Positions 10,101 to 18,299 of a DNA stretch of 32,787 bases are shown piece by piece. The first letter of the stretch is position 1. Each line of letters begins with the position of its first letter. The position numbers and the translations under genes are program-made. The DNA is from an uncultured Eubacteriales bacterium. GTDB lineage: Bacteria > Bacillota > Clostridia > Oscillospirales > CAG-272. The notes beneath the pieces were generated by a model, which was given only the letters and a program-made list of their open reading frames with translations, had not been told where the DNA came from and made no database searches. Where the stretch lies: the NCBI GenBank assembly GCA_900550625.1, contig URSW01000002.1:1-32787 (forward strand), in the 5' to 3' direction.

Positions 10101-11714
10101 TTCGAGAAATTTCGGCAGCACTTCGGAAATCGGCGGTGCATCGGCAACGGTTTCGTCGCTGATTCCCGTAAGCTCGGTTATGTTTTCGGGAATATGCACT
10201 CCGGGATTCACAAGCATATTGAATTCATCTATAAGCTTTCCGGATTTCATGCGGACCGCGCCGATCTCGGTAATCTCGCAGTTAAGCGGAGAAAGACCGG
10301 TCGTTTCTATATCGAAAAATACAAACTCATCGTCAAAGGAAGCGTTGCATTCGCCGTACAGGGCGCGCGCCGTATCGTCAACGAAATATGCTTCGAGTCC
10401 GTAAAGAATCTTTATGTCGGTATCGCTCTTTTTCTTCAGATCCTCCGCTGTCAGCATGGCGATCGGAAAAGCCTGGAGGTTTCCGTGGTCTGTTATGGCT
10501 ACCGCCTTATGTCCGAACGCCGCGGCTGTCTTTACGACCTCATCGGGCTTTGACGTTGCGTCCATCGCCGACATGGAGGTGTGAATATGAAGCTCCACTC
10601 TCTTTTCTTCGGCGTTATCCGAGCGCATCACCCGTTTGACTTCCGCGATATCCGAATAACTTATGTAGCTTTCCCCGTCGAATTTATCCTTTTTGATATC
10701 TCCGTGAAAAGCGTATGCCTTACCCGGCTTAAGAGACGACGTAAGCTCCGCGGCGGCATCGGGATCCATCAGAGTTTTAACGTAGACAGACGCATCCTTG
10801 TCCGTTATTCCGATCGAAATGCTTATTTTCCCGGTCTTTTTTATTTCGCGTGTATTTACCGCAAAAACCTGTCCTACTGCGGAAATATCCTTTTGCCCCG
10901 CGCGAAGCGCGCGGATGGGCAGCAGATTTTCAAATGTAAAGACATCACCCGATACGGTTTTGGGTGCGGAAACATCGAATTTCATTTTGCCGCACTCAAA
11001 GATAAAATCATCGATGCGTCTGCATTCGTCGCTTCCTTCAAAAAGCGACGGAACCCACGGATAAGAAACCGCAGGCGCCTCTTTTGCCTGCTGCTCCGCT
11101 TTGGCGCGTTTTTCTTCTTCTTCGCGCGCTTTTTCGATTGCCGCTCTTTCCTTTGCCGCAAGCTCGTTCTGAATGCGGATCTGCTCTTCTTTAGCCGCTT
11201 CGAATCTGTTGTAAAAATCCTCGTAATCGCTGCGCTTCGAAATTTTTACACCGTAATCTACGGAGAATTCGCTTTTGATTATCGATGAAAAAAGCTTTGC
11301 CGTCTCGGCAAGATCGAGAAGCGATATTCCGCCGTCGCCGAAAGGAAGAAAAATTTCAACCTCGCCGTCGCCGAACGTGGTTTCGTAATGATCGAAAAAG
11401 CCGTTTGTCACGATTCCGATACGCTTTGCCTCCTCGATAACCTCGGGAAGATAATCGGGCGAAAAAAGCTCCGACGGATACTGAGGCAGTATCCGCACAT
11501 TTTTTATACCGATGTCGCTGTACGCCTCAACTATTTTTCTTTCAACGGAGTAAATTACCTTTTTCGGAAATACCTTTTCGAGTTCGACGCGAAATTCATA
11601 GAAGCCTTTTTCCTTATCGCCTCTTTTGCCGTAGCTGCGAACCGACAGAAGAAACTCCCGCTCAGCCGGGTCCGGTTCTATTTTGAACAATTCTGAAAAT
11701 TTTTTAGACGGCAT
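7164..11714 (-). CDS. polC: DNA polymerase III alpha subunit, PolC type
   Basis: This is the replicative polymerase of low-GC Gram-positive bacteria, with built-in 3'-5' proofreading. The 1516 residues show the expected order: an N-terminal domain; a Lys/Glu/Ala-rich linker (about 175-212); an OB-fold region (about 265-360); a PHP domain beginning ELHIHTSMS at 374-382 with TDHGN near 408; an epsilon-like exonuclease inserted in the PHP domain, with FDIETTG (Asp468, Glu470) and HNAGFD at 548-553; a zinc-binding site formed by Cys951, Cys954, Cys976 and Cys979; and the catalytic PDIDLNF with Asp1005 and Asp1007. A helix-hairpin-helix-like region lies near the C-terminus. Length is slightly above the usual ~1440, mainly in the N-terminal linker. 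ATG at 11714 has GAGGA 7 nt upstream, overlapping the ispG stop. It is the last gene of the housekeeping operon. Confidence 0.98.
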   Translation of the reverse strand: MPSKKFSELFKIEPDPAEREFLLSVRSYGKRGDKEKGFYEFRVELEKVFPKKVIYSVERKIVEAYSDIGIKNVRILPQYPSELFSPDYLPEVIEEAKRIGIVTNGFFDHYETTFGDGEVEIFLPFGDGGISLLDLAETAKLFSSIIKSEFSVDYGVKISKRSDYEDFYNRFEAAKEEQIRIQNELAAKERAAIEKAREEEEKRAKAEQQAKEAPAVSYPWVPSLFEGSDECRRIDDFIFECGKMKFDVSAPKTVSGDVFTFENLLPIRALRAGQKDISAVGQVFAVNTREIKKTGKISISIGITDKDASVYVKTLMDPDAAAELTSSLKPGKAYAFHGDIKKDKFDGESYISYSDIAEVKRVMRSDNAEEKRVELHIHTSMSAMDATSKPDEVVKTAAAFGHKAVAITDHGNLQAFPIAMLTAEDLKKKSDTDIKILYGLEAYFVDDTARALYGECNASFDDEFVFFDIETTGLSPLNCEITEIGAVRMKSGKLIDEFNMLVNPGVHIPENITELTGISDETVADAPPISEVLPKFLEFAGNSLLVAHNAGFDTSFIRCAADKLGLRFTNPYLDTVAMSRYVNPNLQKHKLDVLAKYFSLGDFNHHRASDDAKMLSAIFYKMVDKCFDEGIRDLEAMNKAMSEKADPLKLRTYHQIIIVKNQVGLKNLYRLVSDSYLKYFRRHPRIPRTQLEANREGLIIGSACEAGELFTAILENKPEAEIESIAKFYDYLEIQPLSNNRFLVDEGRVADDEGLMALNKRIVDLGHRLGIPVCATCDSHYIDREDALYRNILLAGMKFSDYDRDSRLYFRTTKEMLEEFSYLGEDTAREVVIENPNKIADMVEVVRPIPKGNYPPHIDGAEEELTTKCHSLAREMYGAPLPSVVQERLEKELNSIIKNGFAIMYIIARKLVENSEAAGYQVGSRGSVGSSFAATMAGITKVNPLPPHYRCPKCRHSEFFVKGEIGSGFDLPEKNCPECGTEMIRDGHDIPFETFLGFNGDKTPDIDLNFSGDVQADAHRFTEVLFGKGKAFRAGTLGALADKTAFGYVMKYLEEKHVSVNRAECDRMVSGIAGVKRTTGQHPGGIIVVPAEYDVYDFTPIQHPADDPNSDIITTHFAFTYLHDTILKLDILGHDIPTKYKRLEEYTNTNILDVPMSDSKVYKLFTSTEPLGIKPDALHECKTGTLGLPEMGSRFVRGVLVEANPQTFSDLLQISGLTHGTNVWLGNAEELIKDKICTIADVIATRDDIMLTLIHKYDLEKSIAFKIMEDVRKGRGLKPEYEEMMISKGVPEWYIASCKKIKYMFPKAHAAAYVIDALRLGWYKIYYPVEFYAAYFTAAPDGFEAQTVLGGMDAVRSELEKLKKLGTEMSQKEAANYDALQLVLEYYARGLKFLPIDLYKSHAYKFLPEDGKIRLPFSSLSGLGENAAANIMEARDRCEIVSIDQLKREAKLSKTIVDMLMEQGVLNELNETNQITIFSAKDKRDAEKLAAENAPKESENIEKAEKISDIEQISMF

Positions 11715-11723
11715 GTTTTTTCC

Positions 11724-12797
11724 TCAAATACTGTTCTCTGCGATATCCTTCAATTCAAGAATAAGACGCGGGATTATTTCATTCTCGCGGACTTTTCCGA
11801 CGATCTGTCCTTTTTTGAAAAGCACAGCGTCACCCGCGCCGCCCGCGATCCCGACATCGGCTTCGCGTGCCTCTCCGGGACCGTTCACGGCACATCCCAT
11901 GAGAGCAACCGTTATGTCCTTTCCGTTTGTGTCGAAATTTTTCGCCTCTTCGCGGAATCTTGCGGAAAGTTCGATAAGATTTATCTTCGTCCGTCCGCAT
12001 GTCGGACACGAAACGATATGTAACGATGGCTTTGCAAGACCGAGTGCGCTCAGTATCTCACGTCCCGCTTCAACTTCGCGGACGGGATCGGCGGTAAGCG
12101 ACACGCGGATGGTGTCCCCGATTCCGTCCGAGAGGAGTGAACCGATTCCGACGCAGTTTTTGACAAGTCCCGAATATTCGTCTCCCGCTTCGGTGACCCC
12201 GATATGAAGCGGATGCTCCGACTGAGCCGAAACAATACGGCATGCCTTTATCATATCAGCGGTACGCGAGGATTTAATTGATATAACTATATCCGAAAAG
12301 CCGCAGGATTCGAGCGCTTCAGCCTCTTCAAGCGCACTTTCGGCAAGCGCTTCGGGCGTCGGCGCGGAGTATTTTTCAAGAAAGCGTTTGTCGAGCGAAC
12401 CGCCGTTTACGCCGATTCTGATCGGAACCGAGGAGGCGGCACAGGCGGAAGCGACCTCTTCCACCTTCCACTTTGCACCGATATTTCCCGGGTTTATCCG
12501 TATTTTATCGGCACCTGCGCGCACCGATGCCAAAGCGATCCTATAATCAAAATGGATATCCGCGACGAGCGGAACGGTAAGCCCCGATTTTTTTACATAT
12601 GCAAAAATCCCCGCCGCCTCTTCCGACGGAACGGCGATCCGTACTATATCACATCCCGCATCCGCAAGCTTTTTCACCTGTCCGAGAGTGGAATCAAAAT
12701 CAAGCGTGTCGGTATTTGTCATCGACTGAACCGCAACGGGAAAGTCCGCACCGACGGCGACGTTTCCGATCTGCACCTTTTTTGTTTTTCCGAACAC
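11724..12797 (-). CDS. ispG: 4-hydroxy-3-methylbut-2-enyl diphosphate synthase (IspG/GcpE)
   Basis: IspG is the iron-sulfur enzyme that turns methylerythritol cyclodiphosphate into HMBDP, the penultimate MEP-pathway step. The 357-residue protein has an N-terminal TIM-barrel half (QSMTNTDT near 25, KIRINPGNIG near 98) and a C-terminal cluster-binding half with CPTCGR (Cys264, Cys267) and GCAVNGPGE (Cys302, Glu309). These are the three cluster ligands and the conserved Glu. The start is GTG at 12797 with GAGG about 7 nt upstream; no ATG fits better. It lies between rseP and polC, where some Firmicutes such as Bacillus subtilis carry proS. dxr of the same pathway is two genes upstream, so two MEP steps share one transcript. 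Confidence 0.97.
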   Translation of the reverse strand: MFGKTKKVQIGNVAVGADFPVAVQSMTNTDTLDFDSTLGQVKKLADAGCDIVRIAVPSEEAAGIFAYVKKSGLTVPLVADIHFDYRIALASVRAGADKIRINPGNIGAKWKVEEVASACAASSVPIRIGVNGGSLDKRFLEKYSAPTPEALAESALEEAEALESCGFSDIVISIKSSRTADMIKACRIVSAQSEHPLHIGVTEAGDEYSGLVKNCVGIGSLLSDGIGDTIRVSLTADPVREVEAGREILSALGLAKPSLHIVSCPTCGRTKINLIELSARFREEAKNFDTNGKDITVALMGCAVNGPGEAREADVGIAGGAGDAVLFKKGQIVGKVRENEIIPRLILELKDIAENSI

Positions 12798-12811
12798 CTT
12801 AAACCTCTTTT

Positions 12812-13891
12812 CTAAAACAGAGAAACAACGTCCTTAAAAGCAATGAGAACCATCAAAATCATCAGGATCACTATTCCCGCGAAATGGATATAACCTTCAA
12901 CATTACGGTTCACGGGCTTTCTTCGGATAAGCTCAATGAACTGAAAAGCAAGTCTGCCGCCGTCAAGTGCGGGAAGCGGAAGAAGGTTCATTATTCCGAG
13001 ATTCATGCTTATGACGACCGCAAGGTAAACAAACTGATATACGCTGCGGCTTGCCGCGTCCGCAAGCATCTGCGTGACCGCAACGGGACCTGAAACCGCC
13101 TTTACTCCGTACCTTCCGGAAATAAGGTCTCCGAGCGATTCCCATATCATCTTTATCGTGGATACGGACTTGAAAAATCCGTGCTTCAGAACGGTGACGG
13201 GGTTTTTCGGCTCCGTATACATACGGAAGTCTCTTATTCCGAAGGTAACGCCCTGATCCTTTATCTTTGTAAAATCGACATTTTCGATCACCATACGTTC
13301 GCCGTCGCGTATAACTGTGATATCGATCGGACGGTAGCCCTGATGGACAATTTCGTAATTTACCTCATCGCCGATATGGACACTTGACTTTCCGACCTTT
13401 ATTATCCTGTCTCCGGCGCAAAGTCCGGCGTTCTCGCTCGAATGATATGAATATTCATCGTCCGAAAGCTCGCCGTAGGCGTTATCAAAATCGCTTTCCG
13501 GTATAAAATCATAAACGACCGTCGACGCAAGACCGGATGAAAAAGCGACAAGGACAGCCATAACAAGTATTCCTGCGACAAGGTTCACAGTCGCACCTGC
13601 CGCTGTGATTATCATCCGCTGCCATACGGGCTTGCGGCAGAATGCGTTTTCGTCTTCGCTGTCCTCATCTTCGCCGACCATACTGACAAATCCGCCGATC
13701 GGAAAAAGCCGCCAAGAGTACACGATCCCGGATTTGGCGGACACCCTTGAAAGTATCTTCGGACCCATTCCGAGCGCAAATTCATTTATTTTAACACCGA
13801 AAAGCCGGGCAAACGCAAAATGCCCCGCTTCATGTATGAATATCAGAACGCCGAAAATAAGAATTGCAAGTAAAATATAAAGTATAAAAAT
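12812..13891 (-). CDS. rseP: Site-2 intramembrane metalloprotease RseP/RasP, predicted non-canonical AUU start
   Basis: RseP cleaves anti-sigma factors and signal-peptide remnants inside the membrane. The frame shows the first helix with zinc-binding HEAGH (residues 20-24 from the proposed start), a PDZ domain (about 151-206), and the second active-site motif LPALDGG with Asp at about 310, then a final helix. An acidic loop (EDEDSEDE) precedes the second helix. From the first ATG (13768) the protein would lack the HExxH helix. Reading back, the frame stays open past HEAGH to ATT at 13891, and an in-frame TGA lies three codons before it (13898-13900). No ATG, GTG or TTG lies between. The ATT has a strong ribosome binding site, GGAAGTGAG, 5 nt upstream and gives the 20-residue lead-in normal for this family. 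A one-base error in the TTTTT run is the main alternative. It follows dxr by 14 nt. Confidence 0.85.
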   Translation of the reverse strand: MFILYILLAILIFGVLIFIHEAGHFAFARLFGVKINEFALGMGPKILSRVSAKSGIVYSWRLFPIGGFVSMVGEDEDSEDENAFCRKPVWQRMIITAAGATVNLVAGILVMAVLVAFSSGLASTVVYDFIPESDFDNAYGELSDDEYSYHSSENAGLCAGDRIIKVGKSSVHIGDEVNYEIVHQGYRPIDITVIRDGERMVIENVDFTKIKDQGVTFGIRDFRMYTEPKNPVTVLKHGFFKSVSTIKMIWESLGDLISGRYGVKAVSGPVAVTQMLADAASRSVYQFVYLAVVISMNLGIMNLLPLPALDGGRLAFQFIELIRRKPVNRNVEGYIHFAGIVILMILMVLIAFKDVVSLF

Positions 13892-13896
13892 CGGAA

Positions 13897-13905
13897 CTCA
13901 CTTCC
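13897..13905 (-). promoter_or_regulatory. Ribosome binding site that places the rseP start
   Basis: On the minus strand GGAAGTGAG matches the anti-Shine-Dalgarno complement at most positions. It sits directly after the dxr stop codon and 5 nt before the ATT codon proposed as the rseP start. The overlapping GTG at 13899-13901 is too close to any purine-rich site to be used and is in another frame. Confidence 0.6.
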
Positions 13906-15081
13906 CTACATATTTTTTATTATTTCGTAGCATACTTCGTCGGCTTCGCGGCGAGCTTCATATATCGATTCCTCCGAGATGCCGTAAATCTTCACTTTAT
14001 CAAGCGCTGCAAATACCGCGCGCGAAATGTCGCCGAATCCGATATTTCCGGCTATAAATTCGCCCACCGCCCGTTCGTCAGCCGCGATCAGCGAACAAAG
14101 CGCGGTTCCGCCCATTTTGTACGCCTCTCTTCCGGCGTTCAGAAGAGGAAATGCCTTTTCGTCGGGACGGTCGAAAGTTAGCGTTCCGACAGAGGCGAAA
14201 TCAAGCCCGGCAGAGCGCACCTCGGCGCGCCCGGGAAAGGTAAGCGCGTATCTGACCGCGGAACGCATATCCGGCAATCCGAGCTGCGCTATCACGGTAT
14301 TATCAATATATTCCACCATCGAGTGAATTATACTCTGACGGTGGATAACGACTTCGATCCGCTCGGGCTCAACGCCGAAAAGACGAACCGCTTCGATGAT
14401 TTCAAATCCTTTATTCATAAGTGTGGCGCTGTCTACGGTTATCTTCGGTCCCATTTTCCATGTGGGATGTGCAAGCGCCCTTTCGGGAGTAACCTTTTCA
14501 AGCTCGTCGGAGGTCATCCCGAAGAAAGGTCCGCCGGATGCGGTCAGAATTATTTTTAACACATTTTCGGCAAGTGAAGAACCTTCACGGCGATTTTCGG
14601 CAAGACACTGAAAAACGGCACTGTGTTCGCTGTCTACGGGCACAAGCTCTCCGCCGCTTTTTCTGATATTGTCGAAAATCATCTCTCCGGCGCAGATTAC
14701 CGCTTCCTTATTCGCCATCGCCAAACGTGTGGGTGTCCGGGAAGCTTTCAGTGCCGAAGCAAGTCCCGCAAGTCCCGCAATAGCGTGAACGGTAACGTCT
14801 GCGCAATGTGCTTCAAGTGCATCGGACATTTGCTCTTCGCCGAAAATGACCTTTGTTGTGCAATTGCCTATCATCTTTTCAAGCTCGCGCGCCGTATCGC
14901 AGTCCGCCACACAGGCGATCTCGGGAGAAAATTCTTTTATTTGCTCAGCTATGAGTTTTATGTTTTTATGACCGGTAATCATAACGACATCGAGCCCGAG
15001 CTCCTTTATAACGTCAAGAGCCTGCGTTCCTACGGAGCCCGTCGAGCCGAGCACGCTTACAGTTTTGACGGATTTATTCAT
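13906..15081 (-). CDS. dxr: 1-deoxy-D-xylulose 5-phosphate reductoisomerase (Dxr/IspC)
   Basis: Dxr makes 2-C-methylerythritol 4-phosphate with NADPH, the committed step of the MEP isoprenoid pathway. The 391-residue protein has the nucleotide-binding LGSTGSVGTQ at about 11-20, the metal- and substrate-binding VPVDSEHSAVFQ near 147-158, and the flexible loop ALAHPTWKMGPKITVDSATL with MNKGFE after it. Length matches the family. ATG at 15081 lies 2 nt after the cdsA stop, so translation is probably coupled. Its stop TAG adjoins the rseP ribosome binding site. Confidence 0.97.
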   Translation of the reverse strand: MNKSVKTVSVLGSTGSVGTQALDVIKELGLDVVMITGHKNIKLIAEQIKEFSPEIACVADCDTARELEKMIGNCTTKVIFGEEQMSDALEAHCADVTVHAIAGLAGLASALKASRTPTRLAMANKEAVICAGEMIFDNIRKSGGELVPVDSEHSAVFQCLAENRREGSSLAENVLKIILTASGGPFFGMTSDELEKVTPERALAHPTWKMGPKITVDSATLMNKGFEIIEAVRLFGVEPERIEVVIHRQSIIHSMVEYIDNTVIAQLGLPDMRSAVRYALTFPGRAEVRSAGLDFASVGTLTFDRPDEKAFPLLNAGREAYKMGGTALCSLIAADERAVGEFIAGNIGFGDISRAVFAALDKVKIYGISEESIYEARREADEVCYEIIKNM

Positions 15082-15083
15082 TT

Positions 15084-15926
15084 TCAGCCTGCCAATGCTA
15101 CAAATTCGGGGAACAGCGTTAGAATAAGTATTATCGGTGATGTTGCGAGAACGCTGTCAAAGCGGTCAAGAACTCCGCCGTGTCCCGGAAAGATTTTTCC
15201 GTAATCCTTTATTCCGTATTTTCTTTTGATAACGGAGGCGATAAGGTCTCCGAGCTGCGATATTACCGAAACGATAATTCCGACAGCAAACATCCTGAGT
15301 ACAAGAATTATGCCGACTTTATTTCCGATCAAAGAGGCGGTCACCGCGCCGAACGCCGAGCACGAAAGACCGCAGAAAAACATCCCGCCGATACTTCCCT
15401 CCACGGTCTTTTTCGGGCTTACCTCGGGGATAAGCTTGTGCTTGCCGAAGAAAACTCCGCAGAAATAAGCGAATACATCCGAAATAAGAGGCATGAAGAT
15501 AGCTATAAGTATCAGGTATTCTCCGAATTCGCGCGAACGGAGAAGTATGATCGATGTAAAGGCGAGAACTATATAAAATGTGGTCGCAAATGTTGCAAAC
15601 ACATCGTCAACGGGGACTTTTCCCTTTGAAAAAACGGAAAACGCGAACAGCAGAAGCAAATATAAAAATGCTCCCGAAACAAGAAAGCTCACATACTCGC
15701 TCTCGTTTGTGACAATTTTCGCCAACAAGGTAGCAAGAAGCGAAAACAAGAGCGAAAGAACCGTTATCCTCTTCTCTTTTCGTACTCCTATGCATCCGAG
15801 CATCTCAAAAACCCCGATTGCCGACAGGAAGGTAAACAGTACCGCAAATACCGGAGTATCGGAAAAACGGCAAACCGTAAGGAGCACCGCAGCTATAACG
15901 ATCCCGGTAATAATTCTCTTTTTCAT
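15084..15926 (-). CDS. cdsA: Phosphatidate cytidylyltransferase
   Basis: CdsA makes CDP-diacylglycerol from phosphatidic acid and CTP, the branch point for acidic phospholipids. The 280-residue protein is a multi-helix membrane protein with about eight hydrophobic segments. It carries the full C-terminal family signature: SVIKRKYGIKDYGKIFPGHG, then GVLDRFDS. The ATG at 15926 has GAGG about 9 nt upstream. It lies between uppS (74 nt upstream) and dxr (2-nt gap), the standard Firmicutes order. Confidence 0.96.
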   Translation of the reverse strand: MKKRIITGIVIAAVLLTVCRFSDTPVFAVLFTFLSAIGVFEMLGCIGVRKEKRITVLSLLFSLLATLLAKIVTNESEYVSFLVSGAFLYLLLLFAFSVFSKGKVPVDDVFATFATTFYIVLAFTSIILLRSREFGEYLILIAIFMPLISDVFAYFCGVFFGKHKLIPEVSPKKTVEGSIGGMFFCGLSCSAFGAVTASLIGNKVGIILVLRMFAVGIIVSVISQLGDLIASVIKRKYGIKDYGKIFPGHGGVLDRFDSVLATSPIILILTLFPEFVALAG

Positions 15927-16000
15927 ATCAAAAATCCTCTGTCTCTAATACTCAAAGACTGCCTTTCATTACGCTCATCTGCCGATCGCGCGGCGGATCA

Positions 16001-16744
16001 TCAGCTTTTCGGAGCCGCTCCGAAATTTCTTTTCCGCTTGGAAAAGTCAACGATAGCTTTCGCAACTTCGTTTCTGTCAAAGTCGGGCCAAAGGGTATCG
16101 GTAACATATATTTCGGAATACGCAGCCTGCCAAAGCAGAAAGTTCGACAGGCGGAATTCCCCTGCGCTGCGTACGATCAGATCCGGGTCCGGGCAGTGTG
16201 CCGTATAAAGTGCCGACGAAATATCGTCCTCGGTCACGGATTTTTTGCCTTCGGCGATCAGGCGGTTAACTGCATTTGTAATCTCCGCACGCGAGCCATA
16301 GTTCAACGCGATATTCAGAAGAAGTCTGTTGTTTTCCGTCAGCTTCTCAAGTTCGGTGCAGCGCTTTGCAAATTTCTCGCCGAGAGCGTTTTTATCTCCG
16401 AGAAATCGATATTTCGCGTTATTCTTTTTATCGTCTCGCACCGCTTCCGAAATATTTGATTCAAGAAGATCCATTATTGCGTTGATCTCACGTTCGGGTC
16501 TTTTCCAATTTTCCGTGGAAAAAGCATACACGGTGAGCGTTTCTATGCCGAAATCGTCGCATATATGTACCACATTCTTGAAAGCGGCAGCACCCTTCAC
16601 ATGCCCCGCTTCACGCGGGAGAGAGCGTGAGGTCGCCCAACGTCCGTTTCCGTCCATTATAAACGCAATGTGGCGAAGCGACGAGTCCTTGACCAATTTT
16701 CTTATGTCTTCATCGGAGTAATGAATCTTTTTTTTCCCGAACAT
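16001..16744 (-). CDS. uppS: Undecaprenyl diphosphate synthase (cis-prenyltransferase)
   Basis: UppS extends farnesyl diphosphate with isopentenyl units in cis geometry to make the C55 carrier of peptidoglycan precursors. The 247-residue protein has the signature HIAFIMDGNGRWA with catalytic Asp31, then the central TVYAFSTENWKRP and the C-terminal LIVRSAGEFRLSNFLLWQ region, which binds the diphosphate. ATG at 16744 is preferred over the TTG just before it because GGGAG lies 7 nt upstream of the ATG. Its substrates come from the MEP pathway, two enzymes of which are in this operon. Confidence 0.96.
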   Translation of the reverse strand: MFGKKKIHYSDEDIRKLVKDSSLRHIAFIMDGNGRWATSRSLPREAGHVKGAAAFKNVVHICDDFGIETLTVYAFSTENWKRPEREINAIMDLLESNISEAVRDDKKNNAKYRFLGDKNALGEKFAKRCTELEKLTENNRLLLNIALNYGSRAEITNAVNRLIAEGKKSVTEDDISSALYTAHCPDPDLIVRSAGEFRLSNFLLWQAAYSEIYVTDTLWPDFDRNEVAKAIVDFSKRKRNFGAAPKS

Positions 16745-16789
16745 CAAAAAACTCCCAAAAGCGTATTTATGTAAGCCGAAACATATTCC

Positions 16790-16820
16790 AAACGCCCCGG
16801 CATACCGCGCCGAGGCGTTT
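16790..16820 (-). other. Hairpin between frr and uppS
   Basis: AAACGCC (16790-16796) pairs with GGCGTTT (16814-16820), and CGGC (16798-16801) pairs with GCCG (16809-16812), across a single mismatch. This gives an 11-bp stem with a 7-nt loop. No U-run follows on the minus strand, so it is not a normal terminator. An RNA-processing or mRNA-stability element inside the operon is possible. Confidence 0.45.
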
Positions 16821-16844
16821 GTCGGTGCAAACCGAAAGCATCCG

Positions 16845-17399
16845 TCAGATAGACATTATTTCCTTGTTTTTGTCTTCGGTTATTGCGTCGATCTCTTTGA
16901 TATACTTATCGGTAAGATCCTGAATGCGCTTTTCGGACTGCTTGATTTCGTCCTCGTTCATCTCGCCGCTCTTCTTCATTTCCTTGCATTTGTCATTTGC
17001 TTCACGGCGGATGTTGCGCACCGCGACCTTCGCCTCTTCGCCGTGCTTTGCGATCTGCTTGATGATCTCGCGGCGGCGTTCTTCCGTGAGTTGCGGGAAC
17101 GTAAGTCTGATTATCTTGCCGTCGTTCTGAGGAGTAATGCCCACGTCGGAAGCAAGAATTGCCTTTTCGATATTTTTAAGAGTCGATGCGTCCCAAGGCT
17201 GTATCACAAGGGTTCTCGCATCGGAAGCCTTCACTTCCGCGACCTGATTTATCGGAGTCGCCACTCCGTAGTAATCGACGGTGACCTTCGAAAGCACCGA
17301 AGCGTTCGCGCGTCCGGCACGGATCGTGGCAAGATTCTCGGAATAAGCCGCGATGCTCTTCTGCATTTTAGCCTCTGTAGGTTTGGTATCAAAATTCAT
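16845..17399 (-). CDS. frr: Ribosome recycling factor
   Basis: RRF acts with EF-G to split the post-termination ribosome. The 184 residues match the usual 185 and show the two-domain family pattern: an alpha-helical start with YSENLATIRAGRANAS, the beta domain with VDYYGVATPINQVAEV and PWDASTLKNIEKAI, then the long C-terminal helices with LTEERRREIIKQ. ATG at 17399 has AAGGAA about 10 nt upstream. It lies 17 nt after pyrH. Confidence 0.98.
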   Translation of the reverse strand: MNFDTKPTEAKMQKSIAAYSENLATIRAGRANASVLSKVTVDYYGVATPINQVAEVKASDARTLVIQPWDASTLKNIEKAILASDVGITPQNDGKIIRLTFPQLTEERRREIIKQIAKHGEEAKVAVRNIRREANDKCKEMKKSGEMNEDEIKQSEKRIQDLTDKYIKEIDAITEDKNKEIMSI

Positions 17400-17416
17400 T
17401 TTCTCATCTTCCTTTC

Positions 17417-18133
17417 TTAATCTACGATTGTTCCTATTTTTTCGCCCATTATGACTCTGTATATGTTCTCGGAATCGTCAAGTCCGAATATATGAAGCTT
17501 CATGTGGTTATCCATCGCAAAGGAAGCGGCACATGTGTCGATTGCCGAGAGATGATTTTTGAGGATATAGTCGTAATCAACCTCGGACAGCTTTTTCGCA
17601 TCGGGATTCTTGCGCGGATCGTCGGTATAAATTGCATCTATATTCTTCGCCATAAGTACCACGTCCGCACCGATCTCCGCACCGCGCAGAACAGCGGCGG
17701 TATCGGTGGAGAAGAACGGATTTCCCATTCCGCATCCGAAAATCGTCACCTTGCCCCGGTTAAGATGAGAAACTGCTTTGTTTCTCGAATAGAATTCCGC
17801 AAATGCCTCTATCGGTACGGCTGTCATGACACGCGCATCAATATCTGCACGCTCGAAGGCATCCTGAATCGCAAGCGAATTAATAACCGTCGCAAGCATT
17901 CCCATGTGATCCGCACGGGTGTGCTCCATCGTTCCGCCCTGACGTCCGCGCCATATATTTCCGGCACCGACTACAATTCCGAACTGTACGCCTTTGTCCA
18001 TGCAGCGCTTAATGACCTCGACTATCTCATCGAGATACTCATGATTAAGGATTCCGTCTGCTCCCGCCGAAAGCGCCTCTCCCGAAAGCTTAAGTAATAC
18101 CCGTTTATATACGGGCGTGTCGCTGTGGCTCAT
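17417..18133 (-). CDS. pyrH: UMP kinase
   Basis: PyrH phosphorylates UMP to UDP for RNA, DNA and cell-wall sugar nucleotides. It is a 238-residue amino-acid-kinase-fold protein with KRVLLKLSGEAL near the N-terminus, VVGAGNIWRG near 55, and GMGNPFFSTDTAAVLRGAEI near 130. The start is taken at ATG 18133, not the TTG six bases earlier, because GAGG lies 6 nt upstream of the ATG. It is the first gene of the housekeeping operon. rpsB and tsf, which often precede pyrH in Firmicutes, are absent, and pyrH has its own promoter. Confidence 0.97.
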   Translation of the reverse strand: MSHSDTPVYKRVLLKLSGEALSAGADGILNHEYLDEIVEVIKRCMDKGVQFGIVVGAGNIWRGRQGGTMEHTRADHMGMLATVINSLAIQDAFERADIDARVMTAVPIEAFAEFYSRNKAVSHLNRGKVTIFGCGMGNPFFSTDTAAVLRGAEIGADVVLMAKNIDAIYTDDPRKNPDAKKLSEVDYDYILKNHLSAIDTCAASFAMDNHMKLHIFGLDDSENIYRVIMGEKIGTIVD

Positions 18134-18172
18134 AATCAACCTCGCATCCGTTTATTTGTTTTGCTCCCCTAT

Positions 18173-18201
18173 ATTTTACACGAAAACAGTGTATTTGTAA
18201 A
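18173..18201 (-). promoter_or_regulatory. Sigma-A promoter of the pyrH-polC operon
   Basis: On the minus strand, -35 TTTACA (18196-18201) and -10 TAAAAT (18173-18178) are spaced by 17 nt, about 40 nt before the pyrH start. It appears to be the only promoter for the eight-gene operon, as internal gaps are short. Confidence 0.75.
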
Positions 18202-18299
18202 TATCTATTTGAATATTTCCGATAAAAAAGAAGAGGCGATGTCCGAAAAGCCGACAAATAAAAAAAGAGAGCGTGAAATAATGTCTTGTGTGAACTAAT

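Noticed and set aside
9414..10553. 379-codon open frame on the plus strand
   Set aside because: Also antisense to polC, with no ribosome binding site or recognisable domain.
13769..13901. GTG at 13899-13901 as the rseP start
   Set aside because: It is in another frame that reaches a stop within 24 codons and has no ribosome binding site at a usable distance. It would need a one-base deletion in the T-run.
18239..18298. Nineteen-codon frame (MSEKPTNKKR...) on the plus strand just before a hairpin
   Set aside because: The purine-rich stretch is only 2 nt from the ATG, no matching promoter was found on that strand, and the hairpin is explained as the terminator of the DUF1080 gene.
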